From Pythium myriotylum (taxonomy: Eukaryota; Oomycota; Peronosporomycetes; Pythiales; Pythiaceae), in assembly GCA_023091665.1 (NCBI GenBank), contig JALJCQ010000013.1, forward strand, positions 1,364,001 through 1,428,000: DNA of 64,000 bases, written 5' to 3'. Each line of letters starts with the position of its first letter. Within the stretch, counting starts at the first letter, position 1. Below the pieces are notes generated by a model, which made no database searches, was not told where the DNA came from, and was given only the letters and a program-made list of their open reading frames with translations. The position numbers were made by a program, and so were the translations under genes. This document shows positions 20,900-33,177 of this stretch, in pieces.

Positions 20900-21634
20900 T
20901 CACAGGATCGGCGGCTTGGGGGCCACGGCCTTCGAGTGCCGCACGCAGCACCCGAAGCGTTGGGCCCACTTGTAGCACTCGGGCACGGCGCACCGCGTGC
21001 CGCCGCCGTGGGAGCGACAGCGGCCCTTGCTAATGGCGCCCTTCGTGCAGTCCGGATACTTGCAGCGAGCCCCGCCGCCGTGGGACTTGCAGCAGCCGCG
21101 TGACTGCACGGGCCGAAAACATCCGTCGATTTGGCAGAGCTTCATGCCTTTGTGCACGGCGCACTTGCCCTGGTTCAAATGGGAAGGGAGACGCAGACAG
21201 CCCGTCACGGAGCAGTAGTCCGGCGGGGGCTTGGGCCCAGCAGACGTGCGAGGAGTCTCGTAGCCGCCCACGTCGCCCTCGCTCGACACGCTGCCGAGGC
21301 GTCGCTTGATCGGGGCGTGGATCTCGTCGTCGCTTGGTGGCATGGCGACGCCGATCGCGGACCACCCCGGGGCAGGCCCCACGGCCTTGCTGGCCAGAGG
21401 GGACATGTGGAAGGTGGAGGCGTAGGCAGGCAGCAAGACCGGGCTTCGAACGGGCTGCTCGTGGTTGAGGATCCGGTGCGTGGCCATCTTGGCGTCCGTC
21501 TCGTCCGTGGAGCCCAGCAGCATGAGGCTCCTGGCGGCGAAGCGGGTCTCGCCCTGGGTCTCGACGACGAGGCGTTCGGGCTCGACGTCTCGCATGGGCT
21601 CGTCGGCCGGGTTGAGCAGAGCGAGCATGTTCAT
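20900..21634 (-). CDS. Second zinc-repeat ('WRKY19-like') protein
   Basis: About 244 residues from the ATG at 21634 (GCAGCCATGAACATG). The open frame extends to 21754, so a 284-residue version is possible. The N-terminal half is low-complexity. The C-terminal half has four zinc-type repeats (CSVTGCLRLPSHLNQGKCAVH, then three CxxxxC...CxxHGGG or CxxH units) ending VRHSKAV. The family is the same as the gene at 2510-4153, but this protein is shorter, has fewer repeats and no intron. A regulatory nuclear protein is the likely class; no DNA target can be deduced. Confidence 0.78.
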   Translation of the reverse strand: MNMLALLNPADEPMRDVEPERLVVETQGETRFAARSLMLLGSTDETDAKMATHRILNHEQPVRSPVLLPAYASTFHMSPLASKAVGPAPGWSAIGVAMPPSDDEIHAPIKRRLGSVSSEGDVGGYETPRTSAGPKPPPDYCSVTGCLRLPSHLNQGKCAVHKGMKLCQIDGCFRPVQSRGCCKSHGGGARCKYPDCTKGAISKGRCRSHGGGTRCAVPECYKWAQRFGCCVRHSKAVAPKPPIL

Positions 21635-22389
21635 GGCTGCCTCGGGTGGATTCGGTGCCGAGATCCGGTCGCAGAGTCTCCGTGGAACACCAAAACGGAA
21701 AATGAGAGTCAAACCAGAATCGCCCGCCGGCTTGAAGAAGCGGTTCTGAAGCACGAAAACACGTGTGTGAGTGTGTGCCTCTGTTCTTTTTCCCCACCAC
21801 TCGCGACTTTAGTTTTTTGTTTGGTTTTTCGGCCCAAAGAAACTCATCGTCACAGTTTTTTCTTGCGATTTCTGTTCTCTTCACTCCCATCTCCTCGCCG
21901 GCCACCACCAAATCTGCGACGAGAGCGAGACAGCCTGGTGACGTCTGCATTGTGGACACGTGCGTCGACCAATGAAACGAGAGGAGGAGGCGCCCACGAA
22001 TTCTCGTTGGCTGTCCGGCGGTCGACGCACCCTGACAGACCGCCGCATCTTCTCACGGCGCGCCACCCAGATGGCCGCTGCTTTTGGGAGTCGCGCGGAA
22101 CAGAAAATAAAGAACAAAACGCCCCCAGCTGGCGCCGGCTTTCGCAGTCGCAGTTGGATATCAGCGTGGCGGTTGAAGTGCTTGGAAGGATAATGGCCCG
22201 AGCGGGCGGTGGGGACAGTCTCGGGGTCCTCCCCGCCAACGTTGGGACGGACGATGTGTGTAACCCCCCAGTGGTTGGTTCCATTATTTGGCTGGACCCG
22301 GATCCAACAAAACTGGGTTACTGGCCGTACCGTCGCTCGAGCGGTTCTCACACTTGACACATTCGGTTAAAGGATGCTGTTTCTAGTTC
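21635..22389. promoter_or_regulatory. Upstream region of the second zinc-repeat gene
   Basis: These 755 bp separate two minus-strand genes. A CCAAT box reads on the plus strand at 21969-21973. The two strands carry overlapping low-quality frames but nothing with domain character. The right end must contain the 3' UTR of the large charged protein. Confidence 0.4.
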
Positions 22390-25300
22390 CTAACGAGCTG
22401 CCCCGGGCAGCAGAGGAGCGAATTCGTCCGCGAGCTCCTTGCCTGACAAGGTCTTGCCCTGCAGCAGTTGCAGTAGCTCCTCGTCGAAAGCTCGAGCTCG
22501 CTTCTTCTCCTCCTGGATCGAAGCCTCGAGCTGTGTCAGAGCCAGTTTCCGCTTCCTCGGAACGAGGATTGGCTCCTCTGTGGACTCAGAAGACGATGAG
22601 TGAGTGCTGATCTTCGCGAACGCTTCCACTGCTGCGTCGCCTCCGAGGCGTCTGATCATGGCGGTTGGAAGCGGTGGATCGAGAAGCTCGCTCGGATTAG
22701 AGCCATTGTACCATGATCGCCAGGCTGATTTGTCCAGGAGATCACGAACGAACTTGTCCGAGCCACTAGGTTCTGCTTCCTGGATACCGAAGAGGTCTCT
22801 TGCTGAGCCCATTGCATCTAGTCGGGGGATCTTTGAGGGTCTCGGAGATCCTATTCGCTGGCGAGGTGATCCGGGTGATGGAATATGGACACGCTTCTTA
22901 AAGTTTGCTGGACCGCGAGAGAAGAACCAGGAACTCAGTGGACTCGCAGCAGCTTGGTGGGCGCTAGACTCTTCGGCTGGAGTCGACTCTGGAGGTACTG
23001 AGACTCCAAACGAGGGCCCCCAAGAACGACTTGACGATGACTCTGTACGCAGCTGTACCGGTGTTGTAGTACCAACTTGCGTGATACTCTGTAACGTGGC
23101 TTCGCGAGGCGCTGAGAGAACAGAATCGATCAAATGCTTGCTTGGAGTCGTCGAATATTCGATTGTCGGACTTCGTCTTTGGACTGAATCTGGATTTGCA
23201 CCTGGCTCTGAGACCTGTGGCAGTTTCTGGGGCGTCGATGTCACAGACTCCGAAAGCAAGCCCATGGCAATCTCAGCCTTATGCTGAATTGTTGCTGAAG
23301 GATGTCCTCTATCTTCACATATTGCACCAGCGACCGGTACAATAGCGATTTGTGATTGTGCTGCATCAGATGTGGTAGAATGTGATCCTGCGACGGTTGT
23401 CTCCACCGACTGGGCTTCTGAAAAGAGTACTCGTTGAACGTTTGGTTCTTCTTTCTCGCTTGCGTTCTCATCGTGGTCACTATGACTACCCTCACTGGGA
23501 TGATCCGAAGCAGCAGGTTCGACGGGAAAGTGACCATCATGACGCTGCTGATGCGAATCGCCATCACCTTCCAGAGCCCTCTGACCTCTGCTCAAGTCCG
23601 ATGAGTTGGAGTTGGTTATACCATCATTGGGGATATGGTCTTTGTGGGCCGATCCCTCAACACTTGAAAGTGGCACGAAATCACCCATCGTGCCGCCACT
23701 CAAAGCTTGAGCGGATCCGCGGTGAGTCTCAGCTGACTCAAACGGGTGATTATCTTCATCGATCGTGAGCTCGGCTTCAGCACTCCCTTGTGCATCAACC
23801 TCTTCTTCATTACTACCATTGTCGACATCGTTACCGTGCTCTCGGTCAGCTGCTTGTCCCATCTTTGCTACGTCTCCGCCCAAATCCGTAGCCTTCTCAG
23901 TCGCATCTGAATCAACGCCTGTCTGCAGGTCATGCTCGTCGTCGTCTTCGCTTTCCGTATCACTGAGTACAATCACACTTGGTTCAGAGTCTGGCATCTC
24001 TTCGTCGTCATCCGAGTGGAATGCTCCAACCCCAGGCAGGATATCCAACACAGCGGTACGTGGGCGGTCATCACTTGGCTCCTCGTCCAGGTCACTATCG
24101 GTCAGGTCTTCGTCGGCACCCTCAGGAGTTTCGATAAAGGACTCGTTAAGCGCGCCGTTACCACCGTCGTCGTTGGGCTCGTCCACTTCCCCTTCGTCAC
24201 TAGCTCGGTCATCCTCGGATTCAGTGTCACGATGGAGCATATCATGAGGCAGCGACTCGTTGCTGTCTCGGTCTGCAGTGCTCTCTTCGCCAGTATCTAC
24301 ATCAAGTTGGACGACCTTTTCGCGTTCTCGAACCTCATCTGCGTCATCGATACCAAGGTCACCGTATTCTGCATCATCTTCGCCTTGACCAAGTTCCTCG
24401 AGGGAAAAGACCTCACTCCCTTGAATTGATGCTTCCGACATGGCGTCATCTTCAGCAGAAAGATCGTCTGCGGCATCTGCAGAGGCAGTATCCATTGAAA
24501 CCGAACGTTCCGCATCACTGACATCGACCGCAGAGTCGTGCATTACAGGCTCTTCGGACTCAACTGCAGCGGGACTATCACGTCGTTCTCTTCGATCCTC
24601 CACGTGTCCGCCATCGATAGCATTATCCTGATTGAGACCGTGTTCAATCTCCTGCAGTGAAAAGCAAAATGCTCAGCATGCTTGATATCCATAGGTACCA
24701 AAGCCACAGATTACTAACCTCTGTCATGTTGTCCTCACCATCTACATCATTTTCACCTTCAAATGCTTCTGTCTCGATTTTGTCTTCACCTGAGTCGGCA
24801 TTCTCGACACCACTGATCTGCCCATCGACATCCTCACCAACATCATCCATATCCTTCACGGCACGGCTTTGATCGGCAACTTCATCCTTGGTAGTGGCAG
24901 ATGCGTCGCTGATTGTTGGTTGGGGAGAAGGCTCAGGTGACGTCTCTGTCACCGTTGGTCTGGCGAGTACGTTTCCATCATCCTTAATAAGTTCATCCTA
25001 TAAACATCATCCCATCAGATACAATGACACAAAAATCACTTGGAAATCCTAGCTCACCTTCTCGATCTTGTCAGAGTCAGTGCTGTTTGTGGTATGCATG
25101 TCACGACCCTTGACTTTCGCAAGAGAAACGATCCGACGCACTGGTTTTGTAGGGATCGGATCATCGGGAGGAGCCACCATTGGCGTTTCACTTGCGAGAC
25201 GCGCGGACTTTCTCAAACTCGGTGCCTCCGCATGCTTCGGCTCTTTCTCACCGTCGGGCTCCTCCACTTGGGAGGAGGCTCGAGCAGTCTTCGCTTTCCT

Positions 25301-25963
25301 TTTTCGCTTCGATTTGTTCGTCGCCACCGGAGGAAAATCGGCTAGAACCGCCGCTTCCGCAACTGCAGCACCAGCAGCAAGCGCAGCTCGAGTCGTGCGG
25401 CCCTTCGGTGGCTGACTTGGCGTTGGCGGAGGTACCTCTGTCTCCTTTTGCTCTGGTTTCGCCTTCGTCTTTGCAGCTTTCCGACCAGCCTTAACCTCGA
25501 CGGCGTCTTCTGTAGCTGCAGTCTCTGCTCCACTCTTCTTTCTCTTGCGCGTAGTGGTCTGCGTTTCCTCGGCAACCTCGGGCGCCTTGGTCTCGACCAT
25601 TTTTTTCTTAGGTTTCTCTTTCGTCTGTTGCTTCTTCGCTGGCGGCGCCGCCTTCTCTTCGCTTTGCGGCTCCTTCACGTCCGCATCGATATCTGCAGCG
25701 CTCCCCTTGCGCTTGTGGACACGCTTCCTCTTTTTCTTCTTGCCCGGCGACGGCGACGCGGCAGTCGGCTCCTCGACAGGCGGCGTTGGCGTCGGCGCGA
25801 CCGCCGCCTTCTTGGGCTTTTTCGCGCCGCCTTTCGGCGCCACCGCCACCACAGCGGCTGCCGCTTTCGCAGGCGCAGGCGCAGAACCAGCGGGCGCTGC
25901 CGCCGCCGCGCGGGCCTTGGCCTTGGCGCGCTTCCGCGCGTTGCTGCTGCGGGTCTCGGTCAT
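22390..25963 (-). CDS. Large charged nuclear-type protein, family unknown
   Basis: Three exons: 25963-25058, 24997-24719 and 24651-22390. Introns are 60 and 67 bp, GT-AG and phase 0, giving 1148 residues. The first 300 residues are Ala/Lys/Pro-rich with several strong nuclear-localisation-like clusters (KKKKRKRVHKRK, KSKRKRKAK, TTRKRKK). Residues about 300-700 are very acidic (Asp/Glu/Ser). The C-terminal quarter is more ordered, with a Pro/Ser segment (HIPSPGSPRQRIGSPRPSK) and a terminal helix-rich block (KRKLALTQLEASIQEEKKRARAFDEELLQLL). The basic-acidic layout is typical of chromatin- or nucleolus-associated proteins, but I recognise no domain. It is divergent from the degenerate ABC transporter with 224 bp between starts. 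Confidence 0.75.
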
Positions 25964-26187
25964 GATCCCCCAGGTAATATTTCAGGCCCAGTATGCAACA
26001 CCACAGGGTGGTGTCGTGCTAATTCAGTATACTGGTGTTGGCGCCAAGTTGAACTCGCCAAACGTCGCGGGGCAATGCGCCAACGAAACACACCACCAAC
26101 AAAAAAATCCTACGGGTTGCGTTTTCTTGTTCTCGGTTTTGTTGGCGAAATTTTCTTCCAACGCGACGTTCCCATCGGTTCTTCGTG
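25964..26187. promoter_or_regulatory. 224-bp bidirectional promoter
   Basis: Shared upstream DNA of the charged nuclear protein (-) and the ABC transporter (+). It contains the small hairpin ACACCAC-AGG-GTGGTGT and a partly related CCAGTATACTGGTGTTGG segment about 25 bp further on. Confidence 0.5.
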
Positions 26188-29100
26188 ATGTTGGCGTCGG
26201 CCCATGGGGAACATCCGGCGGAGAAGTCGCCTCTGCATGCGACTCCCTCGCGCGCGTACGGCGCCCCGACCGCCGACGCGCGTGGCGAGGCCTCCCGCCC
26301 GCGGTCGCTCGCGAGCGCGCTGCTCTTCACGTGGGTCTCGCCCTTCGTCGCGCTCGCCAACGCGCGAGATCTGACACCAGCCGACTTGCTCCCGCTTGGC
26401 GACGCGTCTAGTTACGAGCAGAGCGCCCAGCGACTCGCGAGCGCATGGGCGAGCGAGCGCAGTCGCAACGGCAGGAGCGCCAGTCTGTTGGCGGCGTTGA
26501 CCCGTGCGTTTCGCCTCCGCGTGGCTGCGTTGGCGTCGGTCAGAGCCGTCTCTGGCGCGGTCGCCACACTGCTGCCTCCGCTCCTACTCGAAGCGATCAT
26601 CAACTACGCTGCTGATCCGACGGCCTCGGTTGCGCGTGGGCTCTTCTTCGCGCTCGTGGTCTTGGTGAGCGGCGTTTTCCAGTCGCTCGTGCGTCGCCAG
26701 CTCGACTACCTTTCGGCGGAGCTCGCCGTGGCGGTGGAGTCGTCCGTGTCCACGGCAGTGCTCAAGCACACGCTCGAGGTATCGCCGTCAACACTGCAGC
26801 GTACAGCGTCCGACGACATCGTCAGCTACGCCACTACGCATCCGTCTAAACTCCGGATCGGACTGCTCGCATGTTTCAGCGCGGTTGGTGCTGTCTGCCA
26901 AATAGTGTTTGGTGGTGTTTTGCTATACCAATACCTCGGAATCGCAATGTGGCCGGGTTTGATTGTGGCCATTACTAGTGTTGGATGCGTAATCTTGATG
27001 GATAAGGCAAGACGACAGTATGAGCTGCCTGTGATGGAGATTCGAGACGAGCGCCTGCGACTAACACAGGAATCTCTCGCTGGAATCAAGACTCTCAAGT
27101 TGCTCACCTGGGAGACAAGCGTCACCGAGCGTATCGTGGAGCTCAAGGATACAGAACTGCGGCTGACGAAGCAGCACCTCTCCGTGGTAGCTTGCACGTC
27201 TGTGCTCACAACCTTTGCACCGTTGCTATCCGTGGCAGCATCGCTTTTGGTGTATGTAGTACTAATGAAAGGTCCAATCGAGCCAGCGACGACTCTTCCA
27301 GCGCTCACGCTAGTTAACCTCCTCTTACGTGACTCGTTCATGCCACTGTTTGCACGTCTGTCAGAAGTTAGAGATGCGTGGAAGAGTCTCAAAAGAACGA
27401 AAGCTTATCTCGCAGAGCCGAAGCTCTCAATTCTCAAAGCCGTTGACCCTACGAACGGTTCCAGCGTCACGGTGAAGAACGCTGACTTCAAATGGGAGCG
27501 AATGGATTCTAATTCTGAGATAGATCGGCTTCTAGAAGCACAAGGCATTCTCGAAATTCCGGTGGCTGGGCCTGTCCTACGCAACATTAACTATTACGCA
27601 CGGCCAGGCGAACTACATGCTGTAGTTGGTGCTTCAAAAAATGGCAAGTCAAGTTTTCTCGCGGGGATCGCCGGCCTAATTCGTTGCACCCAAGGGGATG
27701 TGTTGGTGCACGGATCAGTTGCGTATATCACGCGAGAGCCTTTCATGCTCGATGCTTCAGTCAGAGATAACATTTGCTTCGGTCAGCCATTCGAGGAGGA
27801 AAAATACGCAAGGGCAGTTCAGGCAAGCTGTGTGCAACATGACTGCTCTTCCTATCCCCGAGGAGACCGAACGGGAGCTTTAAGTGAGCAAGGCTGTAGT
27901 CTGACGTTGGCACAGCGCATTCGAATAACGTTAGCACGAAGTCTCTATCTGAACTCTGATATATACCTGCTAGACGATATTCTAGCCCCAATGGACGATG
28001 ACATGAGATATAGAGTCTTCAAAGCCTTCGTTCAATTCGCGCTCAAGGACAAGATTGTCATCATGGCCACGCAGTCCCTCGGGGAAGTGAAGAGCTCCAG
28101 CAACGTGGTTGTTCTCGCACAAGGCACGATTGTCGAGTCAGGAAGTTACAAGACTCTCATTGCAAAGAAAAAGGAGACATTCCTATCAGATGTTCTGATC
28201 GATCGCCAAACAACTGACAAACGGGAGAGCGAGAGTCAGGGAGCAAATGCTGAACCCCCGAATGGAGCTGGAGAAGATTCTGGAAGCGATGACCTTCCCC
28301 GGATGAACTTCTCTGAATTCGCACCAAATGTAAGAGATAACGTGATGCAGGGGTCGTTTACTGAAGATGGTGAAGACGAAAACCTTCCCCATGGATCTGC
28401 TGGACATCGGATTCTAAATGCAGCGGGTGGCAAAGGATACGTTGCAGCGGCCACGGGTTTTCTTCTTTATCTATTAGCACCGATTTTTGCCTTCTATGCG
28501 CTGACGTCAATTGGGGATGCATACTCACCAGAAGATCTTCTGGAGGGCTTCATTGGCTTTAGTGCACTCGAGACTCTCACAATTGTCGCATCGTCGACTA
28601 CCTTGACCCACAGCCTTGTCCATGCAATTCGAGAGATACATCGGCAACTGTTGGGACGACTTCACCGTGCTCCGATGGCTTTCTATGACGCTACGCCGCT
28701 CAATCAAGTTTTTGGTCGAGTCTCAAAGGATCTTCCAACCATTGAGAACGCAGTTTCGTTGGTATGCCCACTTCTATTTACCAGTTTAGCGCAGATGATA
28801 GTCACAACTGGTGTTCTCATGGCGTATTCACCCTGGCTTATGCTTGTGTTCGCACCATTGATGCTCGGATTCTACCGCATACAAGAATGCTGTGGAAAGC
28901 CTGTTCAGGCTCTGGATCGAATCGGAGCAGCGACTTCTCCATCACGTCAATGCACTGTTGCTGAAGTACTACAGGGAACAGCTGCGATTCGCTTTCACAA
29001 AGCAGAGCATCTTTTCATCTCCAAGTTCAAGAACCAGCTGGCACTGCACAGCCAGTCGATAGTGTCCAAGGCTTGCGTTGCAAGTTGGTTAGGTATTCGC

Positions 29101-30120
29101 GTGGACTCGTTGCACATTGCACTCCTGACTTGTAGCGCACTTGCCGGTATCCATCTCTCCGAAAGTGATGAAGTTGCTGCACTCCAGCAAGCTGGTAGAC
29201 TTGGTGTGGCGCTAATGCTCGCGTTTGGACTTGGTCCGTTCCTGTTTGACTTCGTCAAGTCTTGTGATGCTGTGTGGATTATCCTTCGAGCCGGAGGGCG
29301 AGTCAAGGCGTTCACAAAGCTCCCGATCGAAGCATCCCTCAGGTCGACGCCGGATCTACAACCTCAAGGATGCTGGCCTACAGCTTCCTCAATTGAGTTT
29401 ACGAACGTGTCGCTGCGATACCGTCCAGGATTGCCTCGCATCCTTCGAGGTGTGAGTTTTGCAGTCAATGGAGGTAGTAGTTTAGCAATTATCGGCAGCG
29501 ACGGATCCGGGAAACGATCTGTATTTGCGGCCTTGACCCGGTTGGTGGAGTTAACGACTGGTACGATCTCAATTGATGCCGTCGACGTTAACAAAATCGG
29601 CCTCCACGATCTACGGTCTATTATCGCCTCGCTCACACAGGATCCCGTCTTGTTCGCCGGCTCTATCCGATCAAATCTAGATGCAACATTTCGGTTCACA
29701 GACAGTGAGATCTGGACTGTGATCAAGCAAGTGCAGTTGGGCGGTGTCATTTTCTCGCTCGATGAGGTCGTGAAAGAGAAGGCAGCCAACTACAGTGAAG
29801 GAGAACGCCAGCTGCTGGCTATCGCTCGAGCCATACTTCGGCGTCCTAAAATCGTGCTCATCGAAGAAAGCGACGCACTCGCCACGCTAGCAGAAGCAGA
29901 CTTGATCGACCGATGCCTCCAGCAAGAGTTCCAGCACTCGACCCGACTCGTCATCACCCACCGACCACCGACTGCAATGGCTGCGGACCAAGTACTGGTC
30001 ATGGTCAACGGCCAAATCGCCGAGCACGGGGCACCAAAAGAGCTTCAGAAGAGCTCGAGAAGCATGTTCCGATCGATTCTCGAGGACTGGAAGCGCCGAG
30101 ACCGTCGCAAGAAGCCCTAA
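26188..30120 (+). CDS. ABCC-type transporter with degenerate ATPase motifs
   Basis: A single-exon gene of 1310 residues with the full ABCC layout TMD1-NBD1-TMD2-NBD2. Both nucleotide sites are eroded. In NBD1, Walker A is GASKNGKSS (second Gly lost), the Q-loop reads TREPF, the signature is LTLAQ instead of LSGGQ, and the H-loop is ATQSL. In NBD2, Walker A ends GKRS (Ser/Thr replaced by Arg), the signature is YSEGERQ, Walker B is VLIEES (Asp to Glu), and only the THR H-loop is intact. Despite this, 1310 codons stay open and TMD sequence is well kept, so the gene appears to be under selection. It may be a transport-incompetent or regulatory paralogue of the canonical ABCC gene at 33178-37101. 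The start is the ATG at 26188; the preceding in-frame GTG is not used. Confidence 0.85.
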   Translation: MLASAHGEHPAEKSPLHATPSRAYGAPTADARGEASRPRSLASALLFTWVSPFVALANARDLTPADLLPLGDASSYEQSAQRLASAWASERSRNGRSASLLAALTRAFRLRVAALASVRAVSGAVATLLPPLLLEAIINYAADPTASVARGLFFALVVLVSGVFQSLVRRQLDYLSAELAVAVESSVSTAVLKHTLEVSPSTLQRTASDDIVSYATTHPSKLRIGLLACFSAVGAVCQIVFGGVLLYQYLGIAMWPGLIVAITSVGCVILMDKARRQYELPVMEIRDERLRLTQESLAGIKTLKLLTWETSVTERIVELKDTELRLTKQHLSVVACTSVLTTFAPLLSVAASLLVYVVLMKGPIEPATTLPALTLVNLLLRDSFMPLFARLSEVRDAWKSLKRTKAYLAEPKLSILKAVDPTNGSSVTVKNADFKWERMDSNSEIDRLLEAQGILEIPVAGPVLRNINYYARPGELHAVVGASKNGKSSFLAGIAGLIRCTQGDVLVHGSVAYITREPFMLDASVRDNICFGQPFEEEKYARAVQASCVQHDCSSYPRGDRTGALSEQGCSLTLAQRIRITLARSLYLNSDIYLLDDILAPMDDDMRYRVFKAFVQFALKDKIVIMATQSLGEVKSSSNVVVLAQGTIVESGSYKTLIAKKKETFLSDVLIDRQTTDKRESESQGANAEPPNGAGEDSGSDDLPRMNFSEFAPNVRDNVMQGSFTEDGEDENLPHGSAGHRILNAAGGKGYVAAATGFLLYLLAPIFAFYALTSIGDAYSPEDLLEGFIGFSALETLTIVASSTTLTHSLVHAIREIHRQLLGRLHRAPMAFYDATPLNQVFGRVSKDLPTIENAVSLVCPLLFTSLAQMIVTTGVLMAYSPWLMLVFAPLMLGFYRIQECCGKPVQALDRIGAATSPSRQCTVAEVLQGTAAIRFHKAEHLFISKFKNQLALHSQSIVSKACVASWLGIRVDSLHIALLTCSALAGIHLSESDEVAALQQAGRLGVALMLAFGLGPFLFDFVKSCDAVWIILRAGGRVKAFTKLPIEASLRSTPDLQPQGCWPTASSIEFTNVSLRYRPGLPRILRGVSFAVNGGSSLAIIGSDGSGKRSVFAALTRLVELTTGTISIDAVDVNKIGLHDLRSIIASLTQDPVLFAGSIRSNLDATFRFTDSEIWTVIKQVQLGGVIFSLDEVVKEKAANYSEGERQLLAIARAILRRPKIVLIEESDALATLAEADLIDRCLQQEFQHSTRLVITHRPPTAMAADQVLVMVNGQIAEHGAPKELQKSSRSMFRSILEDWKRRDRRKKP

Positions 30121-30242
30121 GGCTGAAAAATGATAAATTCCATTTGTGTCATCTCGTTTGTCAAATTTCACGAAACGAAAGGTTCGTGCGAACTTATGAA
30201 GAGCTCCATCTCGCAATACAGGCAGCTCCAAGATCACCAGCC

Positions 30243-33104
30243 ATGGCCACGCGCGACCGCAAGCGCAAGGACGGCTTCTCGCGCCGCCGCCGCGGCGACA
30301 GCGACGAGCTAGGCGACGGGAGCGGCGACGATGGCGACGAAGTGGCCGTGATCCCGGACTACCGCACGAAGCGCGAGCTCGAGGCGAGCGACGAGCCCGA
30401 CGAGACCGAGGACGAGCGCCAGTGGCGGCTGGACCGCGAGGAGCGAGACGCGTTCGCCGAGCGGCTGCGACAGCGCGACGAAGAGCGCACGACGCGGAAA
30501 CGTAAGCTCGATGACGCGAGCGACGATGGCGCGCGTGGCGGGCTCACCAAGGACGAGATTGCGCAGCTGTCGGCGCGAGGCGACGTGGCCAAATCGTCGG
30601 CCGTCGAAGACAAGCTCGCTCGGCTGCGCGAGCTGTCGCGCCAAGAATACTTGAAGAAGCGTGAGGAGAAAGAGCTGCAGCTGCTCGAGTACCAGCTAAA
30701 GGACGAGGAAGTGCTCTTTGGCGACGAGCAGCGGTCCAGGAAAGAGCGCGAGCAGCTTGAGCTGAGCCGTCGCATTTTGGAGACAGCCAAGGCGCGCTCC
30801 AAGCCCGAGCAGATCGAGGGATACCAGCTACCGGACGCGTACGATGAAGTGGACGACGAGGGCCGTCGCGTGCGCAAGAAGAACAAGGATGACCTGCTGA
30901 CGGATCGGTACGAGGAGGAGCAGGTGGTTCGCACAGAGCAGGAAGTGTGGGAAGAGAACCAGGTCAAGCACTCCAAGACGCGCTATGGAGCCAAAGACAA
31001 AGCCAAGAACCGTAAGGACGCTGAGCCAGAGTACGACTATGTGTTCGACGACCAGATCGACTTTATCTCACAGCAAATACTCGCCGGGAAGCAGGTCACT
31101 GAGGAAGACATCAGAGATGCCCGCCAGAAGATGGAGGAAGCGAAGCATCTGAGCATCCAAGAAGGGCGGAAAAAGTTGCCGATTTATGCGTATCGTGACT
31201 CTCTTCTAGAAGCGATTCGCAACTATCAGGTGCTGATCATTGAAGGCGAGACAGGATCAGGCAAGACCACCCAGATCCCGCAATATCTTCACGAAGTCGG
31301 CTACTCGGAGCTGGGAAAGATCGGTTGTACGCAGCCTCGTCGAGTTGCAGCAATGAGCGTCGCCGCACGTGTGGCTCAAGAGATGGGCGTCAAACTGGGT
31401 AATGAAGTGGGTTACTCGATCCGTTTTGAGGACTGTACAAGTGACAAAACTGTCGTCAAATACATGACCGACGGTATGCTTTTGCGCGAGTTCTTGACTG
31501 AGCCCGACCTCAAGTCGTATAGTGTCATGATCATCGACGAGGCACACGAGCGAACTCTGAGTACCGATATCTTGTTCGGTCTGATCAAAGATATTGCGCG
31601 ATTTCGTGAGGACATCAAGATCATCATCGCGTCAGCGACATTGGATGCAACCAAGTTTAGCGAATATTTCGACGATGCCCCGATCTTCAAGATTCCTGGA
31701 CGTATGTATCCAGTCGATATCCTGTACACGAAAGCACCAGAGGCCGACTACCTGGACGCGGCGATTGTAACGGTGCTTCAAATTCACATCACACAGCCCC
31801 TTGGGGATATCCTCGTGTTCCTCACGGGCCAAGAGGAGATTGAGTCGGCCGAAGAAATATTACTCCAGCGCACACGTGGCCTCGGTTCTCGTATACGAGA
31901 GTTACTCATTCGCCCAATTTATGCCACACTTCCATCCGAGCGGCAAGCCCAAGTGTTCGAACCAACACCCGAAGGTTCTCGCAAGGTAGTGCTCGCTACG
32001 AATATTGCTGAGACTTCGCTCACGATCAACGGCATCTGCTATGTTATCGACACGGGTTTCTGCAAACAAACGAACTACAATCCACAGACAGGTATGGAAT
32101 CTTTGCTTGTCGTGCCGGTCTCGCAGGCCATGGCAAACCAGAGAGCTGGTCGAGCCGGCCGTACAGCCCCAGGGAAATGCTTCCGACTCTACACAGCATG
32201 GTCATACAAGAACGAGCTTGATGAGAACACGGTTCCTGAGATCCAGCGAACAAATCTGGGTAATATCGTGCTGCTCATGAAGTCTCTCGGGATCAACGAC
32301 CTGCTGAATTTCGACTTCATGGACGCGCCCCCAGAGAAGGCGCTGATCCGAGCGCTTGAGCAGTTGTATGCACTTGGTGCGCTGAACGACCGCGGGGAGC
32401 TAACAAAGATGGGTCGGCGAATGGCCGAGTTTCCGCTCGATCCCATGATGTCCAAGGCGCTCCTGGCATCGGAAAAGTTTGGCTGCACGGAGGAGGTGAT
32501 GACCGTATGCGCGATGCTGAGCGTGAATAACTCGATCTTCTATCGCCCGAAGGACAAGGCTGTCCATGCCGACAATGCACGCCTCAACTTCGCGCGTGGT
32601 GGTGGAGGTGACCACATCATGCTCATGAATGTGTACAATCAATGGGTCGAAACCAACTACTCGACCCAATGGACGTACGAGAACTTCGTGATCCAGCGAT
32701 CGCTGAAGACGGCGCGTGACGTGCGCGAGCAGCTCGAGGGACTTTGCGACCGCGTGGAGCTAGAGAAGACGAGCAACCGGAGCGACCACGAGATGATCCG
32801 CAAGGCGATTTGTGCTGGGTACTTCTACAACACAGCCAAGCTGGACAATACAGGCAACTACAAGACGGTCAAGCATGCGCGATCCGTGTCGATTCACCCG
32901 AGCTCGTGCCTGATCAAGCTCGAGGAGCGGCCACGCTGGCTCATCTACCATGAGCTTGCGTTCACGACGAAAGAGTACATGCGGAACGTCGTGCCCATCA
33001 AGTCGGAGTGGTTGCTCGAGCTCGCACCGCACTACTACAAAGCCAAAGAGGTCGAGGACCCACAGACTAAGAAGATGCCGAAGACCGTTGGTCGAGCAGG
33101 GTGA
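30243..33104 (+). CDS. DHX16: DEAH-box pre-mRNA splicing helicase DHX16/Prp2
   Basis: A single exon of 953 residues. A charged N-terminal region (Arg/Asp/Glu-rich, about 1-300) precedes the DEAH core: motif [11 protein letters not shown] (about residue 334), Ia [14 protein letters not shown] (about 432), [28 protein letters not shown]. The winged-helix/ratchet and OB-fold domains follow, ending in [14 protein letters not shown]. The segments [13 protein letters not shown] and YRDSLLEAI are characteristic of Prp2/DHX16. This ATPase remodels the spliceosome before the first catalytic step, in the nucleus. It starts only 122 bp after the ABC transporter stop, and I chose the ATG at 30243 because the open frame upstream overlaps the transporter in another frame. 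Confidence 0.95.
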   Translation: MATRDRKRKDGFSRRRRGDSDELGDGSGDDGDEVAVIPDYRTKRELEASDEPDETEDERQWRLDREERDAFAERLRQRDEERTTRKRKLDDASDDGARGGLTKDEIAQLSARGDVAKSSAVEDKLARLRELSRQEYLKKREEKELQLLEYQLKDEEVLFGDEQRSRKEREQLELSRRILETAKARSKPEQIEGYQLPDAYDEVDDEGRRVRKKNKDDLLTDRYEEEQVVRTEQEVWEENQVKHSKTRYGAKDKAKNRKDAEPEYDYVFDDQIDFISQQILAGKQVTEEDIRDARQKMEEAKHLSIQEGRKKLPIYAYRDSLLEAIRNYQVLIIEGETGSGKTTQIPQYLHEVGYSELGKIGCTQPRRVAAMSVAARVAQEMGVKLGNEVGYSIRFEDCTSDKTVVKYMTDGMLLREFLTEPDLKSYSVMIIDEAHERTLSTDILFGLIKDIARFREDIKIIIASATLDATKFSEYFDDAPIFKIPGRMYPVDILYTKAPEADYLDAAIVTVLQIHITQPLGDILVFLTGQEEIESAEEILLQRTRGLGSRIRELLIRPIYATLPSERQAQVFEPTPEGSRKVVLATNIAETSLTINGICYVIDTGFCKQTNYNPQTGMESLLVVPVSQAMANQRAGRAGRTAPGKCFRLYTAWSYKNELDENTVPEIQRTNLGNIVLLMKSLGINDLLNFDFMDAPPEKALIRALEQLYALGALNDRGELTKMGRRMAEFPLDPMMSKALLASEKFGCTEEVMTVCAMLSVNNSIFYRPKDKAVHADNARLNFARGGGGDHIMLMNVYNQWVETNYSTQWTYENFVIQRSLKTARDVREQLEGLCDRVELEKTSNRSDHEMIRKAICAGYFYNTAKLDNTGNYKTVKHARSVSIHPSSCLIKLEERPRWLIYHELAFTTKEYMRNVVPIKSEWLLELAPHYYKAKEVEDPQTKKMPKTVGRAG

Positions 33105-33177
33105 TCAGGAAACAATAGAAACGTGCTCAGGTGTCATGCATTGTATGGAACGAACTGACCTACTTCCCTTGTCTATC

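Noticed and set aside
30160..30245. Extension of the DHX16 frame upstream to 29913
   Set aside because: The upstream part overlaps the ABC transporter's conserved C-terminus in another frame; the ATG at 30243 begins the family-like sequence.
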